In this document: positions 7,808 to 17,202 of the stretch, piece after piece
How positions within the stretch are numbered: the stretch's first letter is position 1
How the letters are laid out: every line of letters begins with the position of its first letter
Assembly: GCA_045104975.1 (NCBI GenBank)
Contig: JBGCCY010000159.1
Coordinates: forward strand, 1-24,047
From: CAJQQY01 sp045104975
Lineage (GTDB): Bacteria > Bacteroidota > Bacteroidia > Chitinophagales > Saprospiraceae
Reading direction: 5' to 3'
DNA length: 24,047 nt
The notes under the pieces: model-generated
Seen by the model: the letters and a program-made list of their open reading frames with translations, nothing else
The model's database searches: none
Told to the model about the DNA's origin: nothing
Position numbers and translations under genes: made by a program

Positions 7808-8371
7808 TTATTTTTCGATATTCTCTTTTATTCGTTGGTACATCTGAATTTTATCTATGTAGCCATTTTCTTGTTTAAAAAAACCTTTGATTGTTCCGCT
7901 TACTTCAAATCCTGTTTTTTTATAGAGATTATATCCTAATTTATTTGAGGCATATACATCAAGCCAAATAAGTTCTAATTTTGAATGTTTCTTTGCCCAA
8001 TGAATCACAGATTCAATTAAAAATCTTCCAAGACCTTGATTTCTCCACTCCTCTTTTATTCCCATTCCAATCATTCCAGTATGAAACATTTTTGACCTTT
8101 TACTACCTGTCAAATCAATATTTCCAATTAATTCATCATTGAGTTCTGCTACTAATAATATACTGTTGGAACTTATTTCATATTCAGTAATTAAATTTAA
8201 TTCCTTTTCTAAATCAATTGGATATTCATCCAGTTGCATTGGTATTGTTGTTGTATTTTTAATATAGCCTCTTTTCAAACCCATTAATTTTTGAACATCT
8301 TCTTTTTCAGCAACTCTAATTGTAATCGTACTGCCTTTCTTTAATTTGTAGGTCTGAGGTTGAAATTTCAT
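7808..8371 (-). CDS. GNAT-family N-acetyltransferase
   Basis: The product has 187 residues and would transfer an acetyl group from acetyl-CoA to an amine; the acceptor is unknown. The N-terminal strand STITIRVAEKEDVQKL (about 14-29) is typical of the family's beta1-alpha1. IGNIDLTG (about 82-89) is the central strand. Motif A is GMGIKEEWRNQGLGRFLIE at about 101-119, with the acetyl-CoA pyrophosphate loop R110-N-Q-G-L-G115. Motif B, with ASNKLGYNLYKKTGFEVSG, spans about 141-159. This layout fits ribosomal-protein or general amino-group acetyltransferases. The gene lies downstream of the giant surface-protein gene on the same strand, but the 202-base gap holding a large inverted repeat argues for separate transcription. 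Confidence 0.88.
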   Translation of the reverse strand: MKFQPQTYKLKKGSTITIRVAEKEDVQKLMGLKRGYIKNTTTIPMQLDEYPIDLEKELNLITEYEISSNSILLVAELNDELIGNIDLTGSKRSKMFHTGMIGMGIKEEWRNQGLGRFLIESVIHWAKKHSKLELIWLDVYASNKLGYNLYKKTGFEVSGTIKGFFKQENGYIDKIQMYQRIKENIEK

Positions 8372-8524
8372 TTGTTTACTTAAAAACTTTTGGTGAGTGT
8401 TTTTAGTGAGAGCGTTTTATTTAATATTAAGTGACAACGTTTGGTATCTATATATTTTAGACAAATTCACCACCATAGCAGGTATCAACTTGGCAATTAA
8501 TTAGCTTAGGATACCTTTCATTTT

Positions 8525-8564
8525 ATTCTATATTTCAAAAAAAATTAGATTCAAAATATAGAAT
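8525..8564 (-). terminator. inverted repeat just after the giant gene, possible terminator
   Basis: ATTCTATATTT at 8525-8535 and AAATATAGAAT at 8554-8564 form an 11-bp stem with an 18-base loop, ten bases past the stop codon. No clear T-tract follows the stem on the minus strand, although the loop contains eight Ts on that strand. It may protect the mRNA 3' end or act as a weak terminator. Confidence 0.35.
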
Positions 8565-8573
8565 AGAATCATC

Positions 8574-11500
8574 CTATCTCGTCAACGTAACATCCCCTTT
8601 ATAAATCTTCACTACCCCATCTTTAAATTCAATCTCAGCAAAGAAAACAAACACATTTGGATTTAATTTTTCTCCTTTAAAAAATCCATCCCATCCTTCA
8701 GTTGGGTCATTCGGTTGGAAGTTTTCATTTTCAAAAACAACTTCGCCCCATCGATTAAAGATTCTAAAATTATTTACCTCTGCCACGTCTTGCCCTGCAT
8801 TGATATAAAAAATATCATTCAATCCATTGTCATCAGAACTGAAGGCATTTGGAATAAATACGTTTCGGGGTTTTTCAACAAAAATGGTTATCTCATCAGT
8901 TACAAAACATCCATCTTCATTAAATAACTCTAAGGTATAAGTAGTTGCATTAATTGGACTAACTAATTGAATGAAACAAGTATCACATGGTGCAGTTTCA
9001 GACCATAGAATATTACTTACAGCAAAATTTGTTTGTGGTTGAATTTCAAAATTTCCTCCCAAATCTATGGTTTGGTCATCACCTAATTCAAGTACTAGTT
9101 CTACTGGTTCAGGAACAAAAATAGTTTGTTCAAATCCACATCCAACCTCATCTAAAATAAAAATTGTATGCTCTCCAACCGTTACAAAATCAAAAATTGT
9201 AGTATCATTTAGCACATCAACAAATGGTCCACCATCAAATGAATAAGTATAATTAGTTCCTATTCCTCCTATGATATTTTCAAGAATTATTTGCCCTTCT
9301 ACAACATCCAAACATGGTGGTGCAAACCCTATCAAATCAAATTCAACGGGATCAGGTTCGATAAGAGTTATCGATGAAACTTCAGAGCATCCACTGGCAT
9401 CTGTAACTGTTACCTCGTAAGTCCCTGCAGTAAGTGATGCAGCAATATCATTGGTCTGCCCATCACTCCAAAGGTAAGTAAATGGAGCTACGCCATTGGT
9501 AGGTGCAACAACTGCTGCTCCTGTATTTCCATTTGCACAAACAATATCATAGCCTCCTACATTTGAAATTGAAATTACGAGAAGATCAAGGGCTTCAACT
9601 TGAACAGTAACTTGTGTACTTGGAATTACGCCGATACATGTTGTATTCAGAGGTGTTACTGACTCGAGTGAATAAGTTGTGGTTGCTGTTGGAGAAACGG
9701 TAATCGTATATCCATCTGTTATTCCATTTAAAAGAGTTGGAGGATTACCTCCTTCTGAAAATTCTACATCGTAAGTTGTTCCACCTGTCAAAGTAAATGT
9801 CAAAGTAACATCATTGCCTGGGCAGCTAAAATTAGTTGAAGCTGAAATCGTTCCTGTAATCTCAGGTTCGAAAGTCAGATCAACAGTAATAATACTATCA
9901 CAACCGTTCATATTTCCACCAGCGATAATTTCAGTTCCTGAAGCATTCGCCTCATCATAAACTATATTATTGACCATGATACTTTCTCCATCACAAAGTG
10001 TTTGAATAATATCATTCGTAGAATTTGAAGTGACAGAAAGTTCAATTTCAACAACTTCTGAAAAACAAGTTCCATCAGATACAATAGCATAAACTGAAGT
10101 ATTATCTGTAGTTAATGTTATTGGAATGGTAGTCGTTGCGCTTGCATCGGAATACCATGTGACAATATTGCCAGTACCACCAGTAACGATATTTTCTAAA
10201 GTCGTTAAATCAAAGGTTGCTGTTCCACTTCCATCATCGCATTGGGAATCTGTAGTTGGGAAGGCAGTTAAATCATTGTCAACGGTCAAGGTGATTTCGA
10301 CTATTTGAGAAGCACAAGATCCATCAGTTACGATTGCGTAAACTGAAGTATTGCCACTTGTAATTGTCGTTGCACTTGGTATCGTTGCACTTGCATCGGA
10401 ATACCAGGTGACGCTATTACCATTGCCACCATTAACCGTATTTTCTAAAGTCGTTAAATCAAAAGTTGCTGTTCCACTTCCATCATCACATTGTGAATCT
10501 GTAGTTGGGAAGGCTGTTAAATTATTTTCAACAGTCAACATGATTTCGACTATTTGAGAAGTACAATTCCCATTAGTTACGACTGCATAAACCGAAGTGT
10601 TCCCACTTGTAATTGTCGTTGCACTTGGTGTCGTGGCACCTGCATCGGAATACCAGGTGACGATATTACCATTGCCACCATTAACCGTATTTTCTAAAGT
10701 CGTTAAATCAAAAGTTGCGGTTCCATTTCCATCATCACATTGTGAATCTGTAGTTGGGAAGGCAGTTAAATTATTTTCAACGGTCAAGATTATTTCGACT
10801 ATCTGGGAAGTACAAGTTCCATCAGTTACGATGGCATATACAGAAGTGTTGCCACTTGTAATTGTCGTTGCACTTGGTGTCGTGGCACCTGCATCAGAAT
10901 ACCAGGTGACGCTATTACCATTGCCTGCATTAACCATATTTTCTAAAGTCGTTAAATCAAAAGTTGCGGTTCCATTTCCATCATCACATTGTGAATCTGT
11001 AGTTGGGAAGGCAGTTAAATTATTTTCAACGGTCAAGGTTATTTCGACTATCTGGGAAGTACAAATTCCATCAGTTACGATGGCATATACAGAAGTGTTG
11101 CCACTTGTAATTGTCGTTGCACTTGGTGTCGTTGCACCCGCATCGGAATACCATGTGACAGTATTACCATTGCCACCGTTGACCGTATTTTCTAAAGTTG
11201 TTAAATCAAAGATTGCGGTTCCACTTCCATCATCACATTGGGAGTCTGTAGTTGGGAAGGCAGTTAGATCATTTGATATGGTTAATTCTACTTCTACAAT
11301 TTCGGAGAAACAAAGTCCATCAGTCGCTACTGCATAAATTGTTGTTGAAGCAGAAACATAAGGTGAAGTGATTGGATTGGTTAAGTTCTGATCTGCAAAC
11401 CAAAGTACTTGATTACCATTTCCAGTATTAACTACATTTACTTGGTTATCTAAATCAAAGGAAGAAGTTCCATTTCCTGAATCACAATTAGAAACAGAAA

Positions 11501-14500
11501 AGTTATTGGCAGAAGGAACATCAGGAGATAAAACCAAAGAAATCTCAACTGGAGAGGAGGAACAATTCCCACTCACCACAACTGCATAAATAGAAGTCGG
11601 TGCAGTTTGAAATGCATCAAATGGAGGAGAGAGAGGATTCGTCGCAGCAGCATCTACAAACCATGAAATACTATTTCCATTTCCTCCTGTGATATTATTT
11701 TGAAAACTTAAATCCGTCAAATCGAAAGTTGCCACTCCATTTCCCTCATCGCAAGCTGCAAGAGAAGTTGAATTAGCCGAAATATCATTAGTTATTTCAA
11801 GCGTTACTTCAACTGCATCCGCAGTACAAATTACATCATTAACTACTGCATAAATTGTAGTCGCAGCTGAATTAAAAGGAGATGAAATAAAGGTGGTTAA
11901 ATTTATATCTGAATACCAACTGACTGGATTTCCATTTCCTCCATTGACCGTATTGGCAATCGCATTAAGATCAAAATCTGCTGTTCCATTTCCACTATCA
12001 CAATTAGCAATTGTTGCTGGATTCGCTTCGGGAAGATTTGCTACAGTCAAATCAATTGCTTCGATTGGCGAAGTACAATTCCCTTCAGAAACAGTAGCAT
12101 AAATAGTTGTAGTAGTAGAATTAAATGGTAAAATAATCGGGTTTGTTCCATTGGCATTTAAAAACCAAGAAACAAGATTTCCATTTCCTCCATTAACTGT
12201 ATTTTCTAAAGTCGTTAAATCAAAGTTAGCCATTCCTCCTCCTTCATCACAAAGCATAGCTGAAGCTGGTGAAATCGAAGGAACAATATTTACATCTAAA
12301 TCAATAGCAACTGTATTTGATAAACAGCTTCCATTGTCAACTATCGCATAAATAGTGGTCGTAGAAGTTAGAAATGGTGAAACAATAGTCATCGTTGCAT
12401 TCGCATCTGAATACCACAAAACAGGATTTCCACTTGCTCCATTAATTGTATTTTCTAAAGCGGTCAAATTAAACGTAGCTGTTCCATTTCCATCATCGCA
12501 AAGATAAGTTGTTGTTGCTACAGCTGTGGGTACATTTTCCACAGTCAAGTCAATTGCAACAGGATCAGAAACACAATTTGCATCGCCCACAACTGCATAA
12601 ATTGTTGTCGTTGCAGTCGAATATGGAGAAACAATATTATTTGTTGCAGCTAGATCAGAATACCAGTTAACCGTATTTCCTGAACCAACTGTATTTTCCA
12701 AAGCAGTTAAATTAAAAGTAGCTGTTCCACTTCCTTCATCACAAAGTAAAGCAAAAGTAGAATTTGCGGTTGGAGGATTTCCAACCGTCAAATTAATGGC
12801 AACAGGTTCTGATGGACAAAACCCAACCGTTACTGTTGCATATACTGTTGTCGTTGCTGTATTAAAAGGTGATGCTATCACCATAGTTCCAGCAGGGTCA
12901 GAAAAGAAATCAACGGGATCTGAAGTTCCTCCGCTAATTGTATTTTCTAAAGTAGTCAAATCAAAAGTAGCTGTTCCATTTCCAGTATCACATAGTGCCA
13001 ACGAAGCAGTATTTGCCGTAGGCTGATCTCCTACCATCAAATCAACTGGCACAGGTGCAGAAGGGCAATTCCCAACAGTTACTGTTGCATATACAGTTGT
13101 CGTCCCTGAATTATATGGAGAAAAAACTTGGTTGGTAGTCCCTATATCTGAGTACCATAAAACGGAGTTACCTGAACCACCATTTACAATACTTTCTAAA
13201 TTTGTTAAATCAAAAATTGCCATTCCACTTCCATCATTGATGCAAATCGCAACATCAGTTGGACTTCCAATCGGAGCAACGTTAACCGTTAAATCAATGG
13301 CAACTGGTTGTGAATTACAAAGTGTTCCATTAACAACTGCGTAAACGGTTGTTGATCCAGAATTATAAGGCGATGAAATTAGATTAGTTGCTGCTAAATC
13401 AGAATACCAAGAAACGGTATTAGAGGAGCCACCATTGACGGTACCTTCCATAGCTGTTAGATCAAAATCAGCTGTTCCATTCGTAATTTCACATTCTGCT
13501 GCACTAGTTGTATTTGCAGCAGGCGTAGCAATTACATTCAAGTCAACTTGAGTTGGAACTGATTCACAGCCTCCTGCCCCATTTGAAACTACTGCATATA
13601 CAAAAGTTGTTGGAGTATTAAATGGAGAAGTTAAAATTGGGTTTGTTCCATTGGCATATAAAAACCAAGAAACAGTATAAGCTGGATTAGTATTTACAAT
13701 TAAAGCAAGCGCATCTAAATCAAAATCTGCTGTTCCATTTCCAATATCACAATCATCAATAGTAGTCGAAATGGCAACGGGTGCATTTTCAACTGATAAG
13801 ATAATTTCCGCAATATTTGAAGTACAATTCCCATTAGAAACAACGGCATAAATTATGGTCGAAGCAGTAGTATATGGCGAAGAAATAGGAAGCGTTGCTC
13901 CTGCATCGGAATACCAATTTATAGTATTCCCCGCAGTACTATTCACATCATTTTCAATAAGAGTCAAATCAAAATTTCCTGTTCCATTTCCTAAATCACA
14001 AATCGCAGCTATTGCATTATTTGCTACAGGTGCAGGTATAATGTTTAATGAAATCGGTACAATAGGAGAAGTACAATTTCCATTAGTTACTTCCGCATAG
14101 ATTGTTGTTGTTCCAGTATTATAAGGTGATGAGATGGAGAAATTTCCATTAGAATCCGAAAACCAATTAACAGTATTCCCTGGTCCACTATTTACATCAA
14201 GTGCTAAAATATTGAGATCAAAATTTGCTGTTCCATTTCCTGAATCACATGCTGCATCAGAAGTAATATTTGCCGTAGGCGTAATATCTACTGCCAATCC
14301 AATAGTTAAAATTTGCGACTCACAAGCACCATTCGTCACTTGTGCATAAACATTAGTGGACGCTGTTACATATGGTGATGGAATCGGAATAGTTCCATTC
14401 AAATCAAAATACCAATTGACGGTATTCCCTGGATCATTATTAATATCAAGTCCAATAATATTGAGATCAAACGAAGCTGTTCCATTTCCTGAATCACATG

Positions 14501-16994
14501 CTGTAGCGGAAGTCGTGTTTGCTGTAAACCCTGGAGTTACAATCAACTCTACTGGCTGAATTGGAGATCCACAAGGGCCATTAAAAGTTTGTGCATAAAC
14601 AAATGTAGCTGCAGAAGGAAAACTAGTAGGGAGCATTATTTGATTGATTCCATTGGCATCTTCAAACCAAGAAACTGGCGCTCCACTTCCTGCGTTGATA
14701 ATATTATCCACAGATGTTAAATCAAAAACTGCTTGAGTACCCAATGTCGCACACTCTTGTATTATCGTTGAAACAGCTGGAGGAAAAGGAGTAACAAAAA
14801 GTGTTACTGCAGTTGCCGCCGAAGTACATGGAGGTGTTCCAACAACAGCATAAACTATTGTATTATTTTGAGCTGTGATCATTGATCCTGGAATTGGAAT
14901 AGTTGCAGATGCATCTGTAAACCAAGCTACCGGTAAGCCGGTTCCTCCATTTACTATGGAATTTTGCAAGGTCAAATCAAAAATACCAAACATTGGAATA
15001 GTAAAAGTTTCACAAACAGTCATCGTCGAAGGTACACCTGCTGGTGCTTGATTAACTGTTAAAGTTATAGCTACTAAAGGTGAAGGACAACCATTACTAA
15101 ATACTGTGGCATATACTATTCCCGAGCTTGAAGTATAACTCGTTGGATTTAAAATTGGATTAGTCCCTGTACTATTCGTAAACCAACTTACGGTCAAACC
15201 TGTCCCTCCATTTACGGTAGAATTTTCTAAAGTCAAATCAAATGTTGCAATCCCAGTTGGAGTACATTCCATCATACTTGAAGGATTTGCTGTAGGAGAT
15301 GGATTTACATTTAACTGAACAGCAATAGGTTCTGATTCACAATTTGTCGTGCTCGAAGTAGCATAAACTGTAGTTGAGGAAGTAGAATAATTTGTAGGAT
15401 TATTGATCATATTAGTCAACGCCATATCCTCATACCAAGTTACGGTATTGGTAGTACCCGCTCCATTGACTGTGCCATCCAAACTTGTCAAATCAAATGT
15501 GCCTGTATTTCCACCTTGATCACAAGCACTCAGAGGCCCAGCTGGATTTGCAGTTGGCGTTTCCTCTATGGTCATCAAAAAGGGAGTTGGATCAACAGTT
15601 CCTGAACAACCAGTATTATCAGTTATTCCGGTCAAGGTAAAGGTCAAATTTCCAGTTACAAAATTAGGTACAGAAAGAGTAGCAGTATTAATATCATAAC
15701 TTGGAATAAGTCCTTGAGAACAAACATTTAGATCAAAGATAATTGAGGTTACTTGAACTGTTACAGCAAAATTATTTACAAATGGAGGTAAATCCAATAC
15801 GCCATCCAAAGTGTAAGGAGGCGCCGTTGGTCCACTTATATTAATTGTTACGACTGCACAATTATCTGTACATAATATATCTCCTCCTGACAAAGAAGCA
15901 TTCAATCCACTACCGCCGCCTGATCCCGAAAAAGTAATCTGCGCCTCTCCTGCAAAATTAGAATAGGTTGGACAACCATCACTAGATGTTACTGAAACTA
16001 ATGAATAAGTTGTACTAGATGAAACAGTAACTATTTCAGTATGTCCATCACTAATACCTGGCAAGGTGAAAAGAGAAGTCCCATCCGTATAAACTACTGT
16101 AAATGGTCCATTGATCGTAGGTAAATTAAAAGTTAAAGTCTCATTATATAAGCCACAATTCCCATTACAAATACTACAATCAACCGACATCTCACTTGGT
16201 GCAATTGGAAAATTCACTACTCCTGTATAATCCGGAGTGGCTGAATTATAAGCTGAACAAGAAGGATAGGAAGTCCAATTATTGGCATCACTAATCAATT
16301 TTATCCACTCAACTTGAGTGACAGCCGTCATCGGCCCTGTATATTTTTGAAAATCCGATTGCCCACTTGAAGGTTCCATATGAAAACAAGGAATTACATC
16401 TGGATGCAACCCTGAATCATTAGAATCATTGGCAGAAGCATTCCAATTAGGCTTAGTATTAAAACCAAAAAGAACTTTTCCATTATAAGTAGCATCATGT
16501 GTACCTGAACTTGGATTCCCCCAATCCCAAAATCCACCTTGCATAAAAAACAATTGATCTCCGTTAGCATTTAAATTTAAACTAGTAAATAATCCTGGAG
16601 GATCATTTAGACTTGTAAAAGTCCAACCTGCATGAGTAACTGCTGAATATGATCCTGAATTATTCGCCACAAAAGTAACCACTTGTCCAGCAGGAATTGT
16701 TCCACCTGAATAACTAGCTCGTATAGTTCCTTCCGAATCTCCAAACTGATTTGCATTTAATCGCTCCCAACCATTGTCTGTCATGTCAATAGTTGTTCCT
16801 GCTGTAATATCTTTAAAGCAAACCATACTAATAATGTCTTCTCCATTCTGCCCTGAGCATGCGAAATTATTAGCATTTACCCCGACTACGGCTAAATCAC
16901 CTCCTTCTAGGCTTGTCTGAGCATTCGAGTTTTTGGAAAAAAAGAAGAGGAGAACAACTAAATAAAGATAGTTGATACTTTTAAATGACTGCAT
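8574..16994 (-). CDS. giant multi-repeat surface protein with gliding-motility-associated C-terminal domain (CHU_C)
   Basis: The product is an exported protein of 2806 residues, probably a cell-surface adhesin or surface-layer filament. Order of parts: signal peptide (1-26, ending NSNAQ); a lamin-tail-like region (about 27-255, with ITAGTTIDMTDNGW); an Ig-like unit with ISDGHTEIVTVSSSTTYSL (about 268-360); a further beta-rich unit (to about 480); 22 tandem repeats of about 84 residues (about 481-2325), each with a Cys-D-x-G-N-G-T-A-x-F-D-L start, an NTVTWYSD-type centre and a second Cys near its end; an Ig-like unit resembling the one before the array (about 2390-2470); an SprB-like repeat with PFTYLWSDGQTND (about 2475-2560); and the CHU_C tail from RNVFIPNAFSSDDNGLND to the end (about 2707-2806). 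CHU_C tails direct T9SS export. The WYSD-type repeats match the CHU-associated Ig-like family. The composition is Thr/Asn/Asp-rich and very low in Lys. A TATCTTTG element lies 26 bases upstream. Confidence 0.92.
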   Translation of the reverse strand: MQSFKSINYLYLVVLLFFFSKNSNAQTSLEGGDLAVVGVNANNFACSGQNGEDIISMVCFKDITAGTTIDMTDNGWERLNANQFGDSEGTIRASYSGGTIPAGQVVTFVANNSGSYSAVTHAGWTFTSLNDPPGLFTSLNLNANGDQLFFMQGGFWDWGNPSSGTHDATYNGKVLFGFNTKPNWNASANDSNDSGLHPDVIPCFHMEPSSGQSDFQKYTGPMTAVTQVEWIKLISDANNWTSYPSCSAYNSATPDYTGVVNFPIAPSEMSVDCSICNGNCGLYNETLTFNLPTINGPFTVVYTDGTSLFTLPGISDGHTEIVTVSSSTTYSLVSVTSSDGCPTYSNFAGEAQITFSGSGGGSGLNASLSGGDILCTDNCAVVTINISGPTAPPYTLDGVLDLPPFVNNFAVTVQVTSIIFDLNVCSQGLIPSYDINTATLSVPNFVTGNLTFTLTGITDNTGCSGTVDPTPFLMTIEETPTANPAGPLSACDQGGNTGTFDLTSLDGTVNGAGTTNTVTWYEDMALTNMINNPTNYSTSSTTVYATSSTTNCESEPIAVQLNVNPSPTANPSSMMECTPTGIATFDLTLENSTVNGGTGLTVSWFTNSTGTNPILNPTSYTSSSGIVYATVFSNGCPSPLVAITLTVNQAPAGVPSTMTVCETFTIPMFGIFDLTLQNSIVNGGTGLPVAWFTDASATIPIPGSMITAQNNTIVYAVVGTPPCTSAATAVTLFVTPFPPAVSTIIQECATLGTQAVFDLTSVDNIINAGSGAPVSWFEDANGINQIMLPTSFPSAATFVYAQTFNGPCGSPIQPVELIVTPGFTANTTSATACDSGNGTASFDLNIIGLDINNDPGNTVNWYFDLNGTIPIPSPYVTASTNVYAQVTNGACESQILTIGLAVDITPTANITSDAACDSGNGTANFDLNILALDVNSGPGNTVNWFSDSNGNFSISSPYNTGTTTIYAEVTNGNCTSPIVPISLNIIPAPVANNAIAAICDLGNGTGNFDLTLIENDVNSTAGNTINWYSDAGATLPISSPYTTASTIIYAVVSNGNCTSNIAEIILSVENAPVAISTTIDDCDIGNGTADFDLDALALIVNTNPAYTVSWFLYANGTNPILTSPFNTPTTFVYAVVSNGAGGCESVPTQVDLNVIATPAANTTSAAECEITNGTADFDLTAMEGTVNGGSSNTVSWYSDLAATNLISSPYNSGSTTVYAVVNGTLCNSQPVAIDLTVNVAPIGSPTDVAICINDGSGMAIFDLTNLESIVNGGSGNSVLWYSDIGTTNQVFSPYNSGTTTVYATVTVGNCPSAPVPVDLMVGDQPTANTASLALCDTGNGTATFDLTTLENTISGGTSDPVDFFSDPAGTMVIASPFNTATTTVYATVTVGFCPSEPVAINLTVGNPPTANSTFALLCDEGSGTATFNLTALENTVGSGNTVNWYSDLAATNNIVSPYSTATTTIYAVVGDANCVSDPVAIDLTVENVPTAVATTTYLCDDGNGTATFNLTALENTINGASGNPVLWYSDANATMTIVSPFLTSTTTIYAIVDNGSCLSNTVAIDLDVNIVPSISPASAMLCDEGGGMANFDLTTLENTVNGGNGNLVSWFLNANGTNPIILPFNSTTTTIYATVSEGNCTSPIEAIDLTVANLPEANPATIANCDSGNGTADFDLNAIANTVNGGNGNPVSWYSDINLTTFISSPFNSAATTIYAVVNDVICTADAVEVTLEITNDISANSTSLAACDEGNGVATFDLTDLSFQNNITGGNGNSISWFVDAAATNPLSPPFDAFQTAPTSIYAVVVSGNCSSSPVEISLVLSPDVPSANNFSVSNCDSGNGTSSFDLDNQVNVVNTGNGNQVLWFADQNLTNPITSPYVSASTTIYAVATDGLCFSEIVEVELTISNDLTAFPTTDSQCDDGSGTAIFDLTTLENTVNGGNGNTVTWYSDAGATTPSATTITSGNTSVYAIVTDGICTSQIVEITLTVENNLTAFPTTDSQCDDGNGTATFDLTTLENMVNAGNGNSVTWYSDAGATTPSATTITSGNTSVYAIVTDGTCTSQIVEIILTVENNLTAFPTTDSQCDDGNGTATFDLTTLENTVNGGNGNIVTWYSDAGATTPSATTITSGNTSVYAVVTNGNCTSQIVEIMLTVENNLTAFPTTDSQCDDGSGTATFDLTTLENTVNGGNGNSVTWYSDASATIPSATTITSGNTSVYAIVTDGSCASQIVEITLTVDNDLTAFPTTDSQCDDGSGTATFDLTTLENIVTGGTGNIVTWYSDASATTTIPITLTTDNTSVYAIVSDGTCFSEVVEIELSVTSNSTNDIIQTLCDGESIMVNNIVYDEANASGTEIIAGGNMNGCDSIITVDLTFEPEITGTISASTNFSCPGNDVTLTFTLTGGTTYDVEFSEGGNPPTLLNGITDGYTITVSPTATTTYSLESVTPLNTTCIGVIPSTQVTVQVEALDLLVISISNVGGYDIVCANGNTGAAVVAPTNGVAPFTYLWSDGQTNDIAASLTAGTYEVTVTDASGCSEVSSITLIEPDPVEFDLIGFAPPCLDVVEGQIILENIIGGIGTNYTYSFDGGPFVDVLNDTTIFDFVTVGEHTIFILDEVGCGFEQTIFVPEPVELVLELGDDQTIDLGGNFEIQPQTNFAVSNILWSETAPCDTCFIQLVSPINATTYTLELFNEDGCFVTDEITIFVEKPRNVFIPNAFSSDDNGLNDIFYINAGQDVAEVNNFRIFNRWGEVVFENENFQPNDPTEGWDGFFKGEKLNPNVFVFFAEIEFKDGVVKIYKGDVTLTR
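10020..15552 (-). repeat. array of 22 tandem Ig-like repeat units inside the giant gene
   Basis: I counted 22 units by the recurring start (Cys, Asp-rich turn, G-T-A-x-F-D-L). The mean is about 84 codons per unit. The units nearest the N-terminus (about 14550-15552) are divergent: three of the first four lack the GNGT turn. The middle ones keep the motif with about half of positions varying. The last five are almost identical. Most units have two cysteines at fixed places. Confidence 0.85.
10030..11275 (-). repeat. five near-identical 249-base tandem units
   Basis: The marker TGTAGTTGGG recurs at 10251, 10500, 10749, 10998 and 11247, always exactly 249 bases apart, with nearly the same sequence between markers. 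These are protein units 18-22. Identity at the DNA level, including silent positions, points to recent tandem duplication or gene conversion. The low variation also keeps a second frame open on the plus strand here, which is an artefact of the repeat. Confidence 0.92.
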
Positions 16995-17019
16995 CGTTCA
17001 ATGTGTTTTTGTTACACTT

Positions 17020-17027
17020 CAAAGATA
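17020..17027 (-). promoter_or_regulatory. -7 promoter element for the giant gene
   Basis: On the minus strand this reads TATCTTTG, a full match to the TAnnTTTG -7 element of Bacteroidota. It lies 26 bases before the ATG, giving a leader of about 19 bases. I see no TTG at the matching -33 position. The rest of the 208-base spacer (16995-17202) shows nothing else I can name. Confidence 0.45.
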
Positions 17028-17202
17028 CGAAAAAACCGCTGTGTGATGCTTGAGAAAAGTAAAGTTATAGTGAAGTTGTTTAAAAATGTCTTGATTTAGC
17101 CTAATTAGAAAATAAAACGATCAAAAGGATAAGTAAATATTTGTTTTTTCTCTTGATGAAAAATATTTTTTTCTGAAAAAGCCCCTATTATATTAGAAAA
17201 AA

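Noticed and set aside
8372..8573. Possible attachment site or RNA gene in the spacer after the giant gene
   Set aside because: Only an AT-rich inverted repeat is present. There is no tRNA-like fold, integrase or duplicated flank.
10597..11337. A 246-codon open frame on the plus strand inside the repeat array
   Set aside because: It is antisense to the five near-identical units. The repeat has no stop in that frame, so it stays open by copying. The sense frame has signal peptide, repeat domains and CHU_C tail.
10020..15552. CRISPR-like array because of regular repeats
   Set aside because: The 249-base periodicity is in frame with a single protein and has no short identical repeats alternating with unique spacers.
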